64,000 nucleotides of DNA from CAMDHY01 sp046156265. Its GTDB lineage: Bacteria; Pseudomonadota; Alphaproteobacteria; Rhizobiales; Segnochrobactraceae. The notes beneath the pieces are model-generated. The model did no database searches, was not told where the DNA came from, and saw only the letters and a list, made by a program, of their open reading frames with translations. The stretch spans positions 558,001-622,000 of the forward strand of contig NZ_JAWDIR010000011.1 in assembly GCF_046156265.1 (NCBI RefSeq), written 5' to 3'. Positions 1 through 9,924 of this stretch are shown here, piece after piece. The translations under genes and the position numbers were made by a program. How positions within the stretch are numbered: the first letter of the stretch is position 1; the number at the start of each line of letters is the position of its first letter.

Positions 1-206
1 CCGTCGATCGCGACGCGGCCCGCCGCCGGACGATGGAGGCCGGCGATGGTCTTGAGCAGCGTCGACTTGCCGGCATTGCTCGGCCCGACGACGGTGACGA
101 ACTCGCCCCTGGCGATGTCGAGCGAAACCCCGTCGAGGGCGACGACGCCGGGGAAGGCAACGCGCAAGTCGGCGACGGAGGCAGAACCGGGCGCGGGAGC
201 GGTCAT
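1..206 (-). CDS. ABC transporter ATP-binding protein, partial (window edge)
   Basis: This is the first 68 residues of an ABC ATPase; the rest lies beyond the left edge. The visible part has a Walker A motif GPSNAGKST at residues 41-49, preceded by a typical A-loop region (VALDGVSL). Its ATG overlaps the stop of the preceding ATPase gene (TCATG in plus orientation, an ATGA overlap on the minus strand), so it is translationally coupled and is the second ATPase of the same importer. CUT1 importers with two separate ATPase genes are known, for example the rhizobial glycerol system GlpSTPQV. The transported compound cannot be told from this fragment. Confidence 0.85.
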   Translation of the reverse strand, partial: MTAPAPGSASVADLRVAFPGVVALDGVSLDIARGEFVTVVGPSNAGKSTLLKTIAGLHRPAAGRVAID

Positions 207-1300
207 GCGGCGCGCGCCTCCAGGCCGCGGGCGAGGATCGCGCCGGACGCTGCGTCGACGATGTGGGCGCGGGCGAGATCGAGCCGGAGGTGGACGGTGT
301 CGCCGATGCTGGCGAAGCCGGGCGGCGTGACGACGGACAGCAGGCTGTCGCCGTAGCCGGCGTGCACGACGTGCTCGGCGCCGAGGTTCTCAACCAGCAC
401 GACGGACGCCGGCGCCGTATCGCGGCCCGCCTGGCGGAAGGCTTCGACGTCGTGCGGGCGGATGGCGAGCAGGTGGCGACCCGGGCCGGCGGCGATGCCG
501 CTCGCGGCGAGGTCGTGCAGCGCGGTGCGCAGGCGCGGACCGCGATCGGTTGCCATCACCTCGCAGGGGAGCATGTTGATCGGCGGGTCGCCGATGAACT
601 CGGCGACGAAGCGCGTCGCCGGGCGGTGGTAGATCTCGTCCGGCGCGCCGACCTGCAGGAGCCGTCCCTCGCTCATCACGGCGATGCGGTCGGACATCGA
701 CATCGCTTCCACCTGATCGTGGGTGACGTAGAGGACGGTCTGGCCGAGATCCCGCTGGATCTGCTTGAGCTCGCTGCGCAGCGAGGCGCGCAGCGCCGCG
801 TCGAGGTTCGACATCGGCTCGTCGAGCAGGAGCAGGCTCGGCCGCGTCACCAGCACGCGGGCGAGCGCGACGCGCTGCATCTCGCTCATGTTGAGGCTGC
901 CGCCGCGCCGCTTCATCAGGGGCCCGAGCTGCAGCGTCTCGGCCATCTCGTCGATGCGGGCGCGGCGCTCGCGGCGCGGCACGCCGCGCGCCTCGAGGCC
1001 GAAGGCGAGGTTCGCCTCGACGCTGAGGCGCGTGAACACCGCATAGTCCTGGAAGACGAGGCCGATGCCGCGGTGCTGCGGGGCGAGGTCGTTGATGCGC
1101 TTGCCGTCGACGAGGATGTCGCCGCTGTCGGGGGTCAGGAAGCCTGCGATCATCGCGAGCGTCGTCGACTTGCCGCAGCCGGACGGCCCCAGCAGCGACA
1201 GGAATTCGCCCGCCTCCAGCCGGAGCGTCGAGCCGCGCACCGCCTCGACGCCGTCGAAGCTCTTGCGCACGTCGCGGAGTTCGAGGCGCGGCGCCGTCAC
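203..1300 (-). CDS. CUT1-type ABC transporter ATP-binding protein (UgpC/MsmX-like) with degenerate signature
   Basis: The 365-residue product has Walker A GPSGCGKST (residues 38-46), a Q-loop (FQDY, about 83), Walker B LLLLDEP (about 156-162), the switch His in VTHDQ, and a C-terminal TOBE-like regulatory region (about 240-365). It is the energising subunit for the two permeases encoded just before it. The GTG start at 1298-1300 overlaps the permease stop (GTGA), which decides the start. The ABC signature reads LNMSEMQR (136-143) instead of the usual LSGGQ-type sequence. All other motifs are intact, so this ATPase may form an asymmetric heterodimer with the one encoded downstream, keeping only one fully canonical ATP site. 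Confidence 0.9.
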   Translation of the reverse strand: MTAPRLELRDVRKSFDGVEAVRGSTLRLEAGEFLSLLGPSGCGKSTTLAMIAGFLTPDSGDILVDGKRINDLAPQHRGIGLVFQDYAVFTRLSVEANLAFGLEARGVPRRERRARIDEMAETLQLGPLMKRRGGSLNMSEMQRVALARVLVTRPSLLLLDEPMSNLDAALRASLRSELKQIQRDLGQTVLYVTHDQVEAMSMSDRIAVMSEGRLLQVGAPDEIYHRPATRFVAEFIGDPPINMLPCEVMATDRGPRLRTALHDLAASGIAAGPGRHLLAIRPHDVEAFRQAGRDTAPASVVLVENLGAEHVVHAGYGDSLLSVVTPPGFASIGDTVHLRLDLARAHIVDAASGAILARGLEARAA

Positions 1301-2184
1301 CGCTTCACCGCGCCGAACGAGAGGCCGCGCACCAGGTGCTTCTGGATCAGGTAGCCGAAGACGATCACCGGCAGGGTCGAGATCGTGCCCATCGCCGCCT
1401 GCACGCCGTAGAGCTTGCCGGAGGAGGCGGAGACGTAGTTCGCCACCTGCAGCGTCACCGTGGTGATCTTGCCGGAGGTGAGCACCAGCGCGAACAGGAA
1501 CTCCGACCAGTTGAGGATGAAGATGAACAGCGCCGTCGCCAGGATGCCGCCCTTCACCAGCGGCAGCGTGACGGTGAGGAAGGCGCGGAACTGGCTCATG
1601 CCGTGCACCATCGCTGCGCCCTCGAGCTCGGCCGGTACCTCCTCGATGAAGGAGCGGATCATCCAGATCGAGAACGGCAGGGTGAACGCCGTGTAGGCGA
1701 GGATCAGGCCGAAATAGGTGTCGGAGAGGCGGAGGATGGCGAACAACGCCACCATCGGCACCACCACCGCGATCGGCGGCATCATGCGCACCGTGAGGAA
1801 CTGGAACGGGTAGTTCTCGCCACCGGTGCGGAAGCGGACGATCGAGTAGGCCGACAGCGTGCCGAACACCACCGACAGCACGGTGGCGAAGGTCGAGATG
1901 ATTGCCGAGTCCTGGAAGGCCTTCCAGGCGCTGCCGGAGACCTTGTAGTCGAGCGAGCCTTGCTGCGCGGCGGCGAACTCGCGGGCCGCTTCGGGGAAGA
2001 AGACGATGCGGTAGTTCTGCAGCGTCGGGTTCTCGGTGAGCCACACCGGCGGCCACGACGCCCACTCGTCGAACGGCTTGAAGGAGGTGGCGATCAGCCA
2101 GTAGATCGGGAAGAAGGCGAACACCATCGCCACGACGACGGCCGTGCGCTTCAGGATGGTGGCGGTGCGGGAGGACGTCTGCAT
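1297..2184 (-). CDS. CUT1 ABC transporter permease (MalG/UgpE-like)
   Basis: The 295-residue inner-membrane protein has about six predicted membrane segments, starting with a hydrophobic stretch at about 12-32, and the binding-protein-dependent permease EAA-type loop (around ELEGAAMVHGMSQFR) that contacts the ATPase. The FxPIYWLIATSFK start is typical of the MalG half of CUT1 importers. The ATG lies 5 nt after the stop of the partner permease gene. A segment between the first and second membrane helices (about 50-85) is longer than in MalG. It acts with the adjacent permease and binding protein; the substrate is probably a sugar, polyol or related small molecule, by family only. Confidence 0.9.
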   Translation of the reverse strand: MQTSSRTATILKRTAVVVAMVFAFFPIYWLIATSFKPFDEWASWPPVWLTENPTLQNYRIVFFPEAAREFAAAQQGSLDYKVSGSAWKAFQDSAIISTFATVLSVVFGTLSAYSIVRFRTGGENYPFQFLTVRMMPPIAVVVPMVALFAILRLSDTYFGLILAYTAFTLPFSIWMIRSFIEEVPAELEGAAMVHGMSQFRAFLTVTLPLVKGGILATALFIFILNWSEFLFALVLTSGKITTVTLQVANYVSASSGKLYGVQAAMGTISTLPVIVFGYLIQKHLVRGLSFGAVKR

Positions 2185-2189
2185 TCCGG

Positions 2190-3122
2190 TCACCCGTGCC
2201 GCTTCAACGGCTTCGACAAGGCGAGGCAGATCGAGACGACGAGCACGAGCACGATCAGGGCCGCGGCGGCGATATAGCCGAAGCGGAAGTAAACGAAGGC
2301 GCCATTGTACATGTACATCGAGATCGTCTCGGTGGCGCCGCCCGGCTGGCCACGCGTCAGGATGTAGACGGCGTCGAAGATCTTGAAGGTCTCGATGGCG
2401 CGGATCAGTACTGCGATGGCGATCACCGGCATCAGCAGCGGCAGCATGATGCGGGCGAAGATGCGGGCCGGCGAGGCCCCGAGGTTGATCGCGGCGCGGA
2501 TCTGGTTTTCCGGCAGGGCCACGAGGCCGGTGAGGATCAGCAGGAACATCAAAGGCGTCCACTGCCAGATCTCGGCGAGCATGATCGGCACCATCGCCCA
2601 CACCGGGTGCGACAGCCACGAGAACTCGAACGGCTGGCCGATCATGAGCGTGATCAGGTGGTTGAGCGGGCCGTGCTCGTTGAACAGCATGAAGAAGGCG
2701 TTCGCCGCATCGACCGGGATGATCATCATCGGCAGGATGATGACGCTGACCGCGACCTTCTTCCACGGCCAGTCCTCGAGGAAGAGCAGCGCCAGCCCGA
2801 GCGCCAGCAGGAGCTCGACGCCGGTGCAGACGGCGACGACGAACAGCGTGCGCCAGACCGAGTTGACGAAGCGCTCATCGTACCAGAGGTCGTAGAAATT
2901 CCAGAACCAGATGATCTCGGCGTCGTACCAGGGGATGTTCTGGGTCGGCTGCCAGTCGGTGAGCGAAAGCCAGACGACGATCAGCGTCGGCACGATGACG
3001 ACGGCCATGAGGGTGAGCTGCGCCGGCAGCACCAGCGCGATGTTGAACGGCAGCCAGCCGCGCCGCCGGGTCGCCGGTGCGCTGCCTGCCGAAGTCCGTC
3101 CCTCGTCGAGGGTCGATGCCAT
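2190..3122 (-). CDS. CUT1 ABC transporter permease (MalF/UgpA-like)
   Basis: The 310-residue protein has a short charged N-terminus followed by about six hydrophobic segments. The PAQLTLMAVVIVPTL first helix and the conserved cytoplasmic loop (INLGASPARIFARIMLPLL, about 228-246) are those of MalF-type permeases. It pairs with the MalG-type permease downstream. The gene follows the binding-protein gene on the same strand after an 86-nt gap, a usual layout for SBP-permease-permease-ATPase operons. Confidence 0.9.
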   Translation of the reverse strand: MASTLDEGRTSAGSAPATRRRGWLPFNIALVLPAQLTLMAVVIVPTLIVVWLSLTDWQPTQNIPWYDAEIIWFWNFYDLWYDERFVNSVWRTLFVVAVCTGVELLLALGLALLFLEDWPWKKVAVSVIILPMMIIPVDAANAFFMLFNEHGPLNHLITLMIGQPFEFSWLSHPVWAMVPIMLAEIWQWTPLMFLLILTGLVALPENQIRAAINLGASPARIFARIMLPLLMPVIAIAVLIRAIETFKIFDAVYILTRGQPGGATETISMYMYNGAFVYFRFGYIAAAALIVLVLVVSICLALSKPLKRHG

Positions 3123-3208
3123 CGCTTCTGGTCCTCGAACAGGGTCCGCCTGCGCCTCGCGGCGGCGCAGGTCCGCGCCGCCGCCTCGTCACGATGTCGG
3201 CGGTCTGC

Positions 3209-4693
3209 TCAGGTGAGCTGGCCGCGAATATCCGGCGGGTAGATCGACTTCAGGAACAGCCACTGCACCTGCTGGCTGCGCTGGCCCATGCGGCGTGTGA
3301 TGCGCTCCCAGGCCCGCGCCGTGTCGTCCAGCGCCTGCTGTGCCGTCTTGGTGCCGGCGTCGGCGGCGGCGATGTTGACGCGCAGCTCATCGAAGTACTC
3401 GCCCTGGCCCTTCAGATAGAGGTCCGGGATCGAGTTGATCATCGACTGCTTGTGCGCCGCCAGGAACTCAGGCGTGTAGACCTTGATGATCTCCGGGTCC
3501 TCGTAGTGCACGCCGCGGAACGGGTCGAAGTAGCCGGCCGGGTCGCGCACGGCGATCGTCGACATCTCCGGACTGCAGGCAAACAGCGTGAACAGGTAGG
3601 CGATCTCCGGCTCCGGCGAGACACTGGAGACGACGTAGTTCCAGCCCCAGTTGAAGTAGGGGGTGCGCAGCAGGTTGCCGTTGACCTTGCCGCCCGGCAT
3701 CGAGCCGAAGGCGAGCTTGCCCTTGATCTTCGACTTGTCGGAGTTGAGGAACTTCTGGGTGCCGCCCCAGCCGATGTTGGCGTACTTGTCGCCCTCGCCG
3801 TAAGCCTCGAAATTCTCGAACAGGCCGTTGGTGCGGGCGCCGGGATAGAGGTACTGCGAGGCGGCGACGAGCTCTTCCAGCGCTGCCACGCCGGCCGGGT
3901 TGTTGATCTGCGGCGTCAGATCGTCGGCGAGCGGGAAGAAGCCCTTGGCGTGGAAGCGGCCCCACCACTCCCAGGCGATGAAGTACTGCGTGCGGAACAG
4001 TGCACCGCCGTACATGCCCTTGTCGGGACGGTGGAACCAGGCGAGCTGCGCGTCGAGCTCCTCCCAGGTGTCCGGCACCTTCAGCTCGTAGCCGTTCTTG
4101 TCCGCAAAGCCCTTCTGCTCGTCGGGATTGTCGAGCCAGGGCTTGTTGTAGAACATCAGGTAGGTGTCGCCGTCGGTCTGGTAGCCGTACAGGCTGCCCT
4201 TGTAGTAGTCGCCGATGGTGTAGAGCATGTCCTTGTTGTAGTCGGCCGGCGCGTGCTTGGTGGCGTAGTCGTCGAGGTTGACGAGGATGCCGGATTCCGC
4301 GAGGTCCGGCACGCCGAAGGTGGCCGGCAGGGCGATGTCGAAGCCGCCGGACTTGGAGACGGCCTCGAGCAGGACCTTCTGGTTGATCTCGCCCATCGGC
4401 ACTTCGACGTACTCGACCTTGACGCCGGACTTCTCGGTGAAGACGTCGGCGACCGGCTTGACGTTGCCGAGCGAGCCGGACGGCTGCAGGATGCGCAGGG
4501 TCACCTGGCGGCCCTCGGCGAGCTTCTTGGCTTCCGCTGCGGCGTAGTCGGCGACACCGGCGAGGTCGCTCCCTTGCGCGAAAGCGCGCGAGCGCAGCAG
4601 GGCAGGCGAGAGAGCGTAGGCAGCGAGGCCGCCGGCTGCGGTGCCGAGAAGCGTGCGGCGATCGACGCCCGGGCGGCGGGTTCTGTCGGTCAT
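3209..4693 (-). CDS. Extracellular substrate-binding protein of CUT1 ABC transporter (Tat signal)
   Basis: The 494-residue periplasmic binding protein starts with a twin-arginine signal (VDRRTLLGTAAGG, then ALSPALLRSRAFA before the likely cleavage site). The mature part is a family-1 solute-binding protein (SBP_bac_1), with the typical opening VTLRILQPSGSLGNVKPVADVF and an aromatic-rich binding region. The ATG has a GGAGG ribosome site 7-8 nt upstream. It belongs with the two permeases and two ATPases that follow. It is somewhat longer than maltose-type binding proteins (about 400-430), as is common in rhizobial polyol/glycerol-type systems. Substrate unknown. Confidence 0.9.
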   Translation of the reverse strand: MTDRTRRPGVDRRTLLGTAAGGLAAYALSPALLRSRAFAQGSDLAGVADYAAAEAKKLAEGRQVTLRILQPSGSLGNVKPVADVFTEKSGVKVEYVEVPMGEINQKVLLEAVSKSGGFDIALPATFGVPDLAESGILVNLDDYATKHAPADYNKDMLYTIGDYYKGSLYGYQTDGDTYLMFYNKPWLDNPDEQKGFADKNGYELKVPDTWEELDAQLAWFHRPDKGMYGGALFRTQYFIAWEWWGRFHAKGFFPLADDLTPQINNPAGVAALEELVAASQYLYPGARTNGLFENFEAYGEGDKYANIGWGGTQKFLNSDKSKIKGKLAFGSMPGGKVNGNLLRTPYFNWGWNYVVSSVSPEPEIAYLFTLFACSPEMSTIAVRDPAGYFDPFRGVHYEDPEIIKVYTPEFLAAHKQSMINSIPDLYLKGQGEYFDELRVNIAAADAGTKTAQQALDDTARAWERITRRMGQRSQQVQWLFLKSIYPPDIRGQLT

Positions 4694-4779
4694 GGTGATA
4701 TCCTCCAAGCGTTCGGTCGACTGCGTTCGGACGAAACGCGACGCGCAGGCACGGGCCGGCTGCCTCTGGCGGCGGCCGG

Positions 4780-5816
4780 CTACTTCATGACCCGGACCTT
4801 TCCCCGGTCCTGGCCGATGAGAACGGCGATGACGACGACGGCGCCCTTGATGACCATCTGGGCGTACTGGTCGACGCCCATCAGGTTCAGGCCGTTGTCG
4901 AGAAGGGCGATGATCAGCACGCCGATCAGCGTGCGGTGGACGCCGCCGACGCCGCCGGAGAGCGAGGTGCCACCGACGACGATGGCGGCGAGCGTGTTGA
5001 GCAGCAGGTCCTGGCCGAGCGTCGGCCCGGCGGCGCCGAGGCGGGCTACCGCCAGCGCGCCGGCGAGGCCCGCCATCGCACCGGACAGCATGAAGGCGTA
5101 GAGCTTGTAGCGCTTCACCGGGATGCCGGTGGTGGCGGCAACCGCCTCGCCGCCGCCGATGATGTACATGTAGCGGCCGAAGCGGGTCTTGAAGCCGACG
5201 AGCGCCATCAGCGCCCAGAAGCCGAGTGCGAACAGGGCGATGTTCGGCACCGCCGGGATCAGCTGACCGATCGCCAGGTCCTCGAAATCGTAGGAGGTGA
5301 AGCGCAGCGCGCGCCCTTCGAGGATCGACCAGGCGGTGCCGGTGAACACAGACAACATGCCGAGCGTGACGACGAAGGACGGGATGCGGCCGATCACGAA
5401 GATCGCGCCGTTCAGCGCCCCCAGCAGGGCGCCGAAGCCGATGGCGACGAGGAGCGCGAGTGCGCCGACGTCGCCGAGATTGAGCACCTTCACCGTCACC
5501 GCGCCCACCAGGAGCACGACGGCGCCGACGCTGAGATCGATCGAGCCCATCAGCACGACGAAGGAGGCGCCGAGGCAGGCGATCAGCAAGGTGCTCGCCT
5601 GTCCGGAGATGGCCGTGAAGTTGCGGACGGTGAAGAACGCTTCGCTGGAGAGCGAGAAGATCACCACGAGCGCGAGGACGACGCCGATCGGCAGCCACAG
5701 GCCGCCGCGCAACTGCTCGCCGAGTGAGCGGTGCGCGGCCGCGCCGGCGCCGGCCGACGGTGTCGCTGCGGGTCGGACCGCCACCGCAGGTCTTCGTCCG
5801 CTGGTTTCAACCTGCG

Positions 5817-5820
<4 letters not shown>
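4780..5820 (-). CDS. CUT2 (ribose/xylose-type) ABC transporter permease
   Basis: The 346-residue RbsC/XylH-type permease has about ten hydrophobic segments. Family landmarks are GSIDLSVGAVVLLVGA (about 107-122), LNGAIFVIGRIPSFVVTLG and GGTSLSGGVGG. The ATG overlaps the stop of the ATPase gene upstream (ATGA), so the two are translationally coupled. It forms the membrane channel with the RbsA-type ATPase and the binding protein encoded at 7410-8747. The CUT2 class usually imports monosaccharides or related small molecules. Confidence 0.93.
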
Positions 5821-7388
<1,568 letters not shown>

Positions 7389-7409
7389 CGTCGCCCCGGG
7401 CCGCCGCCC

Positions 7410-8747
7410 TCAGCCCTTCATCGGCGATGGGCCGAGCAGGGGGGTCTTGTAGTGGGCCGCATACTCAGCGCGCACGGCCTCGGCCTCGCCGTCCTTGCGG
7501 CTGTCGACATAGGCCTTCGGATAGTCCCAGCCGTCGGGTTTCGGGATGCCGCCCCACTCGAGGTCGATGTCCATAGGGAAGAGGTCGGCCTGCGGGTCCC
7601 AGTCGTCCGGGTGCAGGACTTTCGACATCTTCTTGTAGTCGAAGGGCGGGACGTCGCCGTTGTCGACATAACGCGCCAGGTAGGCGTCGACGTTGTCCTT
7701 CGTCATGGTGATCGAGCGCCAGCTCATCATCCGCTCGGCCGCCTTCGGGCGCCAGCCGTTGAGGACGTCGTAGAGCCGCGACGACAACAGGCCGCCCATG
7801 TACTGGGGGACGTTGGCGCTGGTGGCGAGCAGCACGCCGCGCTTGATCATCTCGGCGCCGCCGCTGGTGCCGTCGGCACCGCAGACGAAGACGTCCTCGC
7901 CCGGCTTGTAGCCGGCCGCCCTGAGCGCGGCGATGCAGCCGTCGGCGACGTCGTCGTTCTGGGCGATGACGCCGCGCAGCTTTGGGAAGCGCGAGATCAG
8001 GTCCTCCATCGCCTTCTGGGAATCCTCGCGGTTCCACTTGCCCGGCAGTTCGCCGGCGAGCGTGATCTGCGGGAATTCCTTGATGGCGGCGTCGCGGCCG
8101 CGCGAGCGGATGAGGTCGGTCGAGTTGCCGGAAACGCCGGTGACGCCCACCACCTCGCCGCCGCCGAACGCCGCCATGATCGCCTTGCAGACCTCGGCGG
8201 TGACGTCCTTGTGCGCCGAGAACTCCTCCGGCACGGCGTAGAGCGTGTAGTAGTCGCCTGCATCGAACGGCGTGAACCAGGGGAGCGTGCCCCAGGTGTT
8301 GTCGAACCAGACCTTGTTCTGGTTGGCGAGCTCGGCGATGCGGCGGATCGAGCCGCCGTCCGGGGCGTGCAGCATCACGCCGTTGACGCCCGCGGCCACC
8401 TGCTGCTCGAACTGGTCGAGCTGGCGGCCGCTGTCGAGCTGGCCATCGACGGACTCGATGCCGAGGCCGAACACCTCCGCCGCCTCCTGGGCGCCGGCGT
8501 CGGCGTTCGCCACGTATTCGAGGCGGAGCGTCATCATCAGGTGGGCGATCTTGTTCTTGGTGTCGGCGAGCGCCACGCCGGGGAAGCCGAACGACAGGCC
8601 GGTGCCGAGTGCGACGGCGCCCGCCGAGGCGGTCGCCAGGAACTGCCGGCGCGACACGCCGGTGAGGCCGAGCCGCTCCATGTGGGCATCGACCACCGAC
8701 TTCTTCTCGTAGTCGGGGAACCAGCGCGGGTTGAGTTTCTTGGTCAT
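7410..8747 (-). CDS. Sugar-type periplasmic binding protein of CUT2 ABC transporter (Tat signal)
   Basis: The 445-residue product has a clear Tat signal (VSRRQFLATASAGAVALG, about 31-48) and then a periplasmic-binding-protein-4/RbsB-like fold. Landmarks are HAPDGGSIRRIAELAN, a VVGVTGVSGNSTDLIRSRG segment and QNDDVADGCIAALRAAG. It is longer than RbsB (about 300) because of a 30-residue N-terminal extension and a C-terminal tail rich in Asp/Trp/Pro. The ATG at 8745-8747 is chosen because GGAGGA stands 7 nt before it; the in-frame ATG 8 codons upstream has no such site. It delivers the ligand to the RbsA/RbsC pair downstream. Confidence 0.9.
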   Translation of the reverse strand: MTKKLNPRWFPDYEKKSVVDAHMERLGLTGVSRRQFLATASAGAVALGTGLSFGFPGVALADTKNKIAHLMMTLRLEYVANADAGAQEAAEVFGLGIESVDGQLDSGRQLDQFEQQVAAGVNGVMLHAPDGGSIRRIAELANQNKVWFDNTWGTLPWFTPFDAGDYYTLYAVPEEFSAHKDVTAEVCKAIMAAFGGGEVVGVTGVSGNSTDLIRSRGRDAAIKEFPQITLAGELPGKWNREDSQKAMEDLISRFPKLRGVIAQNDDVADGCIAALRAAGYKPGEDVFVCGADGTSGGAEMIKRGVLLATSANVPQYMGGLLSSRLYDVLNGWRPKAAERMMSWRSITMTKDNVDAYLARYVDNGDVPPFDYKKMSKVLHPDDWDPQADLFPMDIDLEWGGIPKPDGWDYPKAYVDSRKDGEAEAVRAEYAAHYKTPLLGPSPMKG

Positions 8748-8810
8748 GACGTCCTCCGAAAACCGGGGCACCGATGGATGTTCTTTTCCTGCGGGGGGTG
8801 CTCGCGCCGC

Positions 8811-9914
8811 TCAGCTCCAGTCTTTGCTGCGGCGCGCCTCGTACTCCTCGACGGCGAAGTCCCGCCCCTTGGCGGTGGCGACGAACTTGATCTTGCCGTC
8901 GTCGCGCACACGCTCCACGGCACCGTCCTCGATGTGCCAGACGAGATGGGTCTGCACGCAGCACTCGGCGTAGCAGCGGCGCATCCCGAGGCCGGTGAAA
9001 ACCGGGTAGTCGAGCTCGGACTTCACCGGCATGACCTCGGCGACGAGGTCCGTCGTGGTCATCGGCCGGCCCTCGCGCTGCAGCACGAACGGAATGCGGA
9101 ACCGGGTGTCTCGCTGCTGCTGGCGCATGTGGTTGAGGCGGCGGAAGGCGCTCGCCTCCGAGAAGGCGCACAGTCCGTGCCCCTCCAGCAGCATCTGCGG
9201 CTTGAGGTCGATGCAGCGCTGGATGGTGTCGGTGTGCGCCTTTGCGTTGCCGATCGGGTAGGGGCCGAGCGGCGAGGGGTAGTGCAGGATGTCGGCGCTG
9301 TAGAGTGTGCCGTTCTTCGGGTTGTAGACGCCGACCTGACCGGCCGCATGTCCCGGAAGATCGATGACCTCCAGCTTCAGCCCGCCGACCTCGAGGATAT
9401 CGCCGCCCCTCACCTCCGTGTCGACTTCGACCGGAAAGTTCCAGTACTTGGCGATAATGCTCGGATCGGAGAGGCCGAGGCTCTCGCCCGGCTTCAGGTT
9501 GAAGTCCGCCAGCACCTGCTCCGGCGTCATCCCGAACCGTGTGATGTTGTCCGCCCGTGTCACGATGAACGGGTCTTCGATGATCGGTCGCTCCAGCGGA
9601 TGCGCCAGCACCTTGGCGCCGTAGCGCTTCTTCAGCTCGGCGGCGTTGCCGACATGGTCGTAGTGGCTGTGCGTGATGAAGATGTACTTGAGCGGATTCT
9701 TCTCGCGATCGAGTTTGTCGATGAGGAAATCGCCCATGCTGTTGTCGAACTCCGGCAACGACCAGTTGCCGGTGTCGATAAGCATGTTCTCGCCCTGGCC
9801 GCGGATGAGATAGACCGCGCCCTGTACGTAGCCGTCGAGTTCGTCGTCTGCCCACGGGCCGTGAACTCCGGGAATGGCCCAGCCGTCGGGTGTCTCGGCG
9901 AAGAAGAAGATCAT
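8811..9914 (-). CDS. Metallo-beta-lactamase-fold hydrolase
   Basis: The 367-residue protein has the zinc motif THSHYDH at 81-87, a second His in LPGHAAGQVG (about 189), an Asp in LYSADIL (about 208) and a late His in LEGHG (246). This is the complete ligand set of a dinuclear metallo-beta-lactamase-fold enzyme. No signal peptide is visible, so it should be cytoplasmic. The C-terminal third (from about 255) is family-specific and has a Cys-rich MRRCYAECCVQTHLVW stretch. It lies between the HisD-like dehydrogenase and the CUT2 binding protein in one operon, so it probably acts on an intermediate of the imported compound (lactone, thioester or similar), by context only. Confidence 0.88.
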   Translation of the reverse strand: MIFFFAETPDGWAIPGVHGPWADDELDGYVQGAVYLIRGQGENMLIDTGNWSLPEFDNSMGDFLIDKLDREKNPLKYIFITHSHYDHVGNAAELKKRYGAKVLAHPLERPIIEDPFIVTRADNITRFGMTPEQVLADFNLKPGESLGLSDPSIIAKYWNFPVEVDTEVRGGDILEVGGLKLEVIDLPGHAAGQVGVYNPKNGTLYSADILHYPSPLGPYPIGNAKAHTDTIQRCIDLKPQMLLEGHGLCAFSEASAFRRLNHMRQQQRDTRFRIPFVLQREGRPMTTTDLVAEVMPVKSELDYPVFTGLGMRRCYAECCVQTHLVWHIEDGAVERVRDDGKIKFVATAKGRDFAVEEYEARRSKDWS

Positions 9915-9924
9915 CCAGGGTCCC

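Noticed and set aside
203..2065. Very long open frames overlapping in several frames throughout (e.g. across permease genes)
   Set aside because: High GC removes stop codons from alternative frames. These frames lack conserved motifs and are shadows of the annotated genes.
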